A DNA stretch of 6,275 nucleotides, taken from contig CALWMQ010000247.1 in assembly GCA_944382025.1 (NCBI GenBank), positions 1 through 6,275 on the forward strand, given 5' to 3'. Positions 5,262 through 6,275 of the stretch are shown here, in pieces. The DNA comes from an uncultured Clostridia bacterium (GTDB lineage Bacteria > Bacillota > Clostridia > Oscillospirales > Acutalibacteraceae). How positions within the stretch are numbered: position 1 is the stretch's first letter; each line of letters starts with the position of its first letter. A model generated the notes under the pieces. The model saw only the letters and a list, made by a program, of their open reading frames with translations. It was not told where the DNA came from and made no database searches. Made by a program: the position numbers and the translations under genes.

Positions 5262-6275
5262 ATGAAAGCAACTCTGCAAGATGCCAAAGCCACCCTGCGT
5301 CAGCCGTGGCTGTTATCCATCCTGATGGTCGCTGCCATTCCTTTGTTCCCGGAATATATCGCCCCATTCCTGGCGGTGGGCGCTCTGGTAATGGCCTATA
5401 AGGACGCCAAACCCAGGGGCAGAACGTTTACTGTCGGAACGATTGGCAAAATCCTGATGGCCTATATGTGCTACCTGGCTTTCGGTGTACTGTATTCCAG
5501 CCACCCCTTTAACAGCTTTTCTACCTTCGTGATGTGGCTGGTGATGTTCCTGGCCTATCTGGCTATGACTACCGTACTCACCAACAAACACCGCTTTGAT
5601 ACCGCCTTGTTTTGTATCTCGCTTATCGCCGGGGTGGTCGGCCTCATCGGCATACTCCAGTACTTCTTTAACTGTATCCTTCACGTGCCGGTGGAAAATC
5701 AGTTCTGGCAATGGATAGACGACGTGGTCTATCGCTTCATCCCCATGGATATCAATATCCATCTGGAGGAAATGCGCTTCTCTTCCACCTTCACGAATCC
5801 CAATATATTAGCGGAATATATGGTGATGGTACTGCCCTTTGTCACCTATTACGCCTTCGGGGGACAGCGTACCAGTGTCCGGCTGCTTTGCCGGGTTTGC
5901 ATCATCACCGCCGCGGCAGGTGTCGCTTTCTCCTTCTCCCGGGGCGGATATCTCGGCCTGGCTGTCATGCTGTTCATCCTTTGCCTGGTCAACAGGAAAC
6001 GCCTGCTGCCTATCCTGCTGTCCCTGTTCTCGGTCATGGTACTGATCCCCCAGTCGGTTATCGACCGTATTTTCTCGGTCAATACCATGGACGTCGGCGT
6101 GTCCGAACGCCTCCTGATCTGGGAAAGCGCTATAAAGGTTATCGGCAAAAACCCTATTTTCGGTCTGGGGCCCGGCGTGGAAAATTTTTGGAGCCTTATG
6201 CTCCAGTCCGGCATCAACGCGCCCCATGCCCATAATCTGACCCTGCAGCTGATGGTGGAAGGCGGTATCATTGCT
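5262..6275 (+). CDS. O-antigen ligase/polymerase family membrane protein (partial)
   Basis: The frame is open from ATG 5262 to the window edge (338 codons, no stop), so the C-terminus is missing. ATG is supported by GGAAAGGGGG at 5246-5255, 6 nt upstream. The product is a multi-pass membrane protein with hydrophobic segments at about 16-46, 62-80, 88-106, 114-136, 182-200, 208-243 and 248-264. Family marks are SFTNPN-like STFTNPNILAEY (175-186), FSRGGYLGL (225-233), SERLLIWESA (281-290), GLGPGVENF (301-309) and PHAHNLTLQLMVEGG (321-335). The Arg of SRGG and the His before Asn correspond to the conserved residues of the Wzy_C/WaaL domain. Such proteins join or polymerise undecaprenyl-linked glycans on the outer face of the membrane. 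In a Gram-positive cell this would be a capsule, teichuronic-type or glycoprotein glycan and not true O-antigen. Family assignment is firm; the exact reaction is unknown. It is divergent from apbE and may head an operon to the right. Confidence 0.9.
   Translation, partial: MKATLQDAKATLRQPWLLSILMVAAIPLFPEYIAPFLAVGALVMAYKDAKPRGRTFTVGTIGKILMAYMCYLAFGVLYSSHPFNSFSTFVMWLVMFLAYLAMTTVLTNKHRFDTALFCISLIAGVVGLIGILQYFFNCILHVPVENQFWQWIDDVVYRFIPMDINIHLEEMRFSSTFTNPNILAEYMVMVLPFVTYYAFGGQRTSVRLLCRVCIITAAAGVAFSFSRGGYLGLAVMLFILCLVNRKRLLPILLSLFSVMVLIPQSVIDRIFSVNTMDVGVSERLLIWESAIKVIGKNPIFGLGPGVENFWSLMLQSGINAPHAHNLTLQLMVEGGIIA

Noticed and set aside
5014..5367. Minus-strand frame of 117 codons across the divergent region
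   Set aside because: It starts inside the ligase-like gene, runs over both promoters, and has no suitable ribosome site.
5313..6271. Minus-strand frames of about 140-150 codons opposite the ligase-like gene
   Set aside because: They are antisense shadows of a clear membrane protein gene; their translations are His/Gln/Asp-rich and show no family motif.

Overview
The window looks like chromosomal DNA from a low-to-mid-GC Gram-positive bacterium. It most resembles a gut Clostridia of the Oscillospiraceae type, but that placement is an inference from style and not from a marker gene. Supporting signs are strong GGAGG-type ribosome sites, near-consensus sigma-A promoters, a TTG start, a lipoprotein signal on ApbE, a BcrA-type ABC ATPase, and a long hairpin-rich intergenic stretch that reads like a dispersed repeat.

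Positions 1-120 hold the end of a GC-rich intergenic stretch and a strong, probably bidirectional, intrinsic terminator. Positions 121-3192 are one minus-strand operon. Reading in its own direction, it encodes a single-pass membrane-anchored extracytoplasmic protein of unknown function (2578-3192), a BcrA-type ABC ATPase (1619-2539) and an ABC-2 type permease with an unusually large external domain (121-1626). The last two genes overlap by 8 bp, and the ribosome site of the permease lies inside the ATPase gene. A candidate promoter with an inverted repeat across its -10 lies near 3285.

Positions 3193-3947 have no convincing gene. They hold the operon leader, then a block of about 390 bp with inverted-repeat ends (3328 and 3715) and several internal hairpins, probably a non-autonomous or dispersed intergenic repeat, then a long bipartite terminator for the next gene. 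Positions 3948 to about 4952 are a minus-strand apbE gene for a lipoprotein FAD:protein FMN transferase. A textbook promoter (TTGACA, 17 bp, TATACT) lies inside the longest version of this ORF, which rules out the long starts. The only well-spaced codon after the ribosome site is ACG, which makes the true start an interesting problem.

Positions 5262-6275 are a plus-strand gene that runs off the window, an O-antigen ligase/Wzy-type multi-pass polysaccharide protein, divergent from apbE. The roughly 300-bp divergent region carries promoters for both genes and a small family of AGGCAAA-type repeats. No tRNA, rRNA, CRISPR, transposase or phage gene is visible. The three units (ABC efflux or immunity-like module, flavinylation enzyme, envelope polysaccharide enzyme) are all envelope-related, but nothing in the sequence ties them into one pathway.
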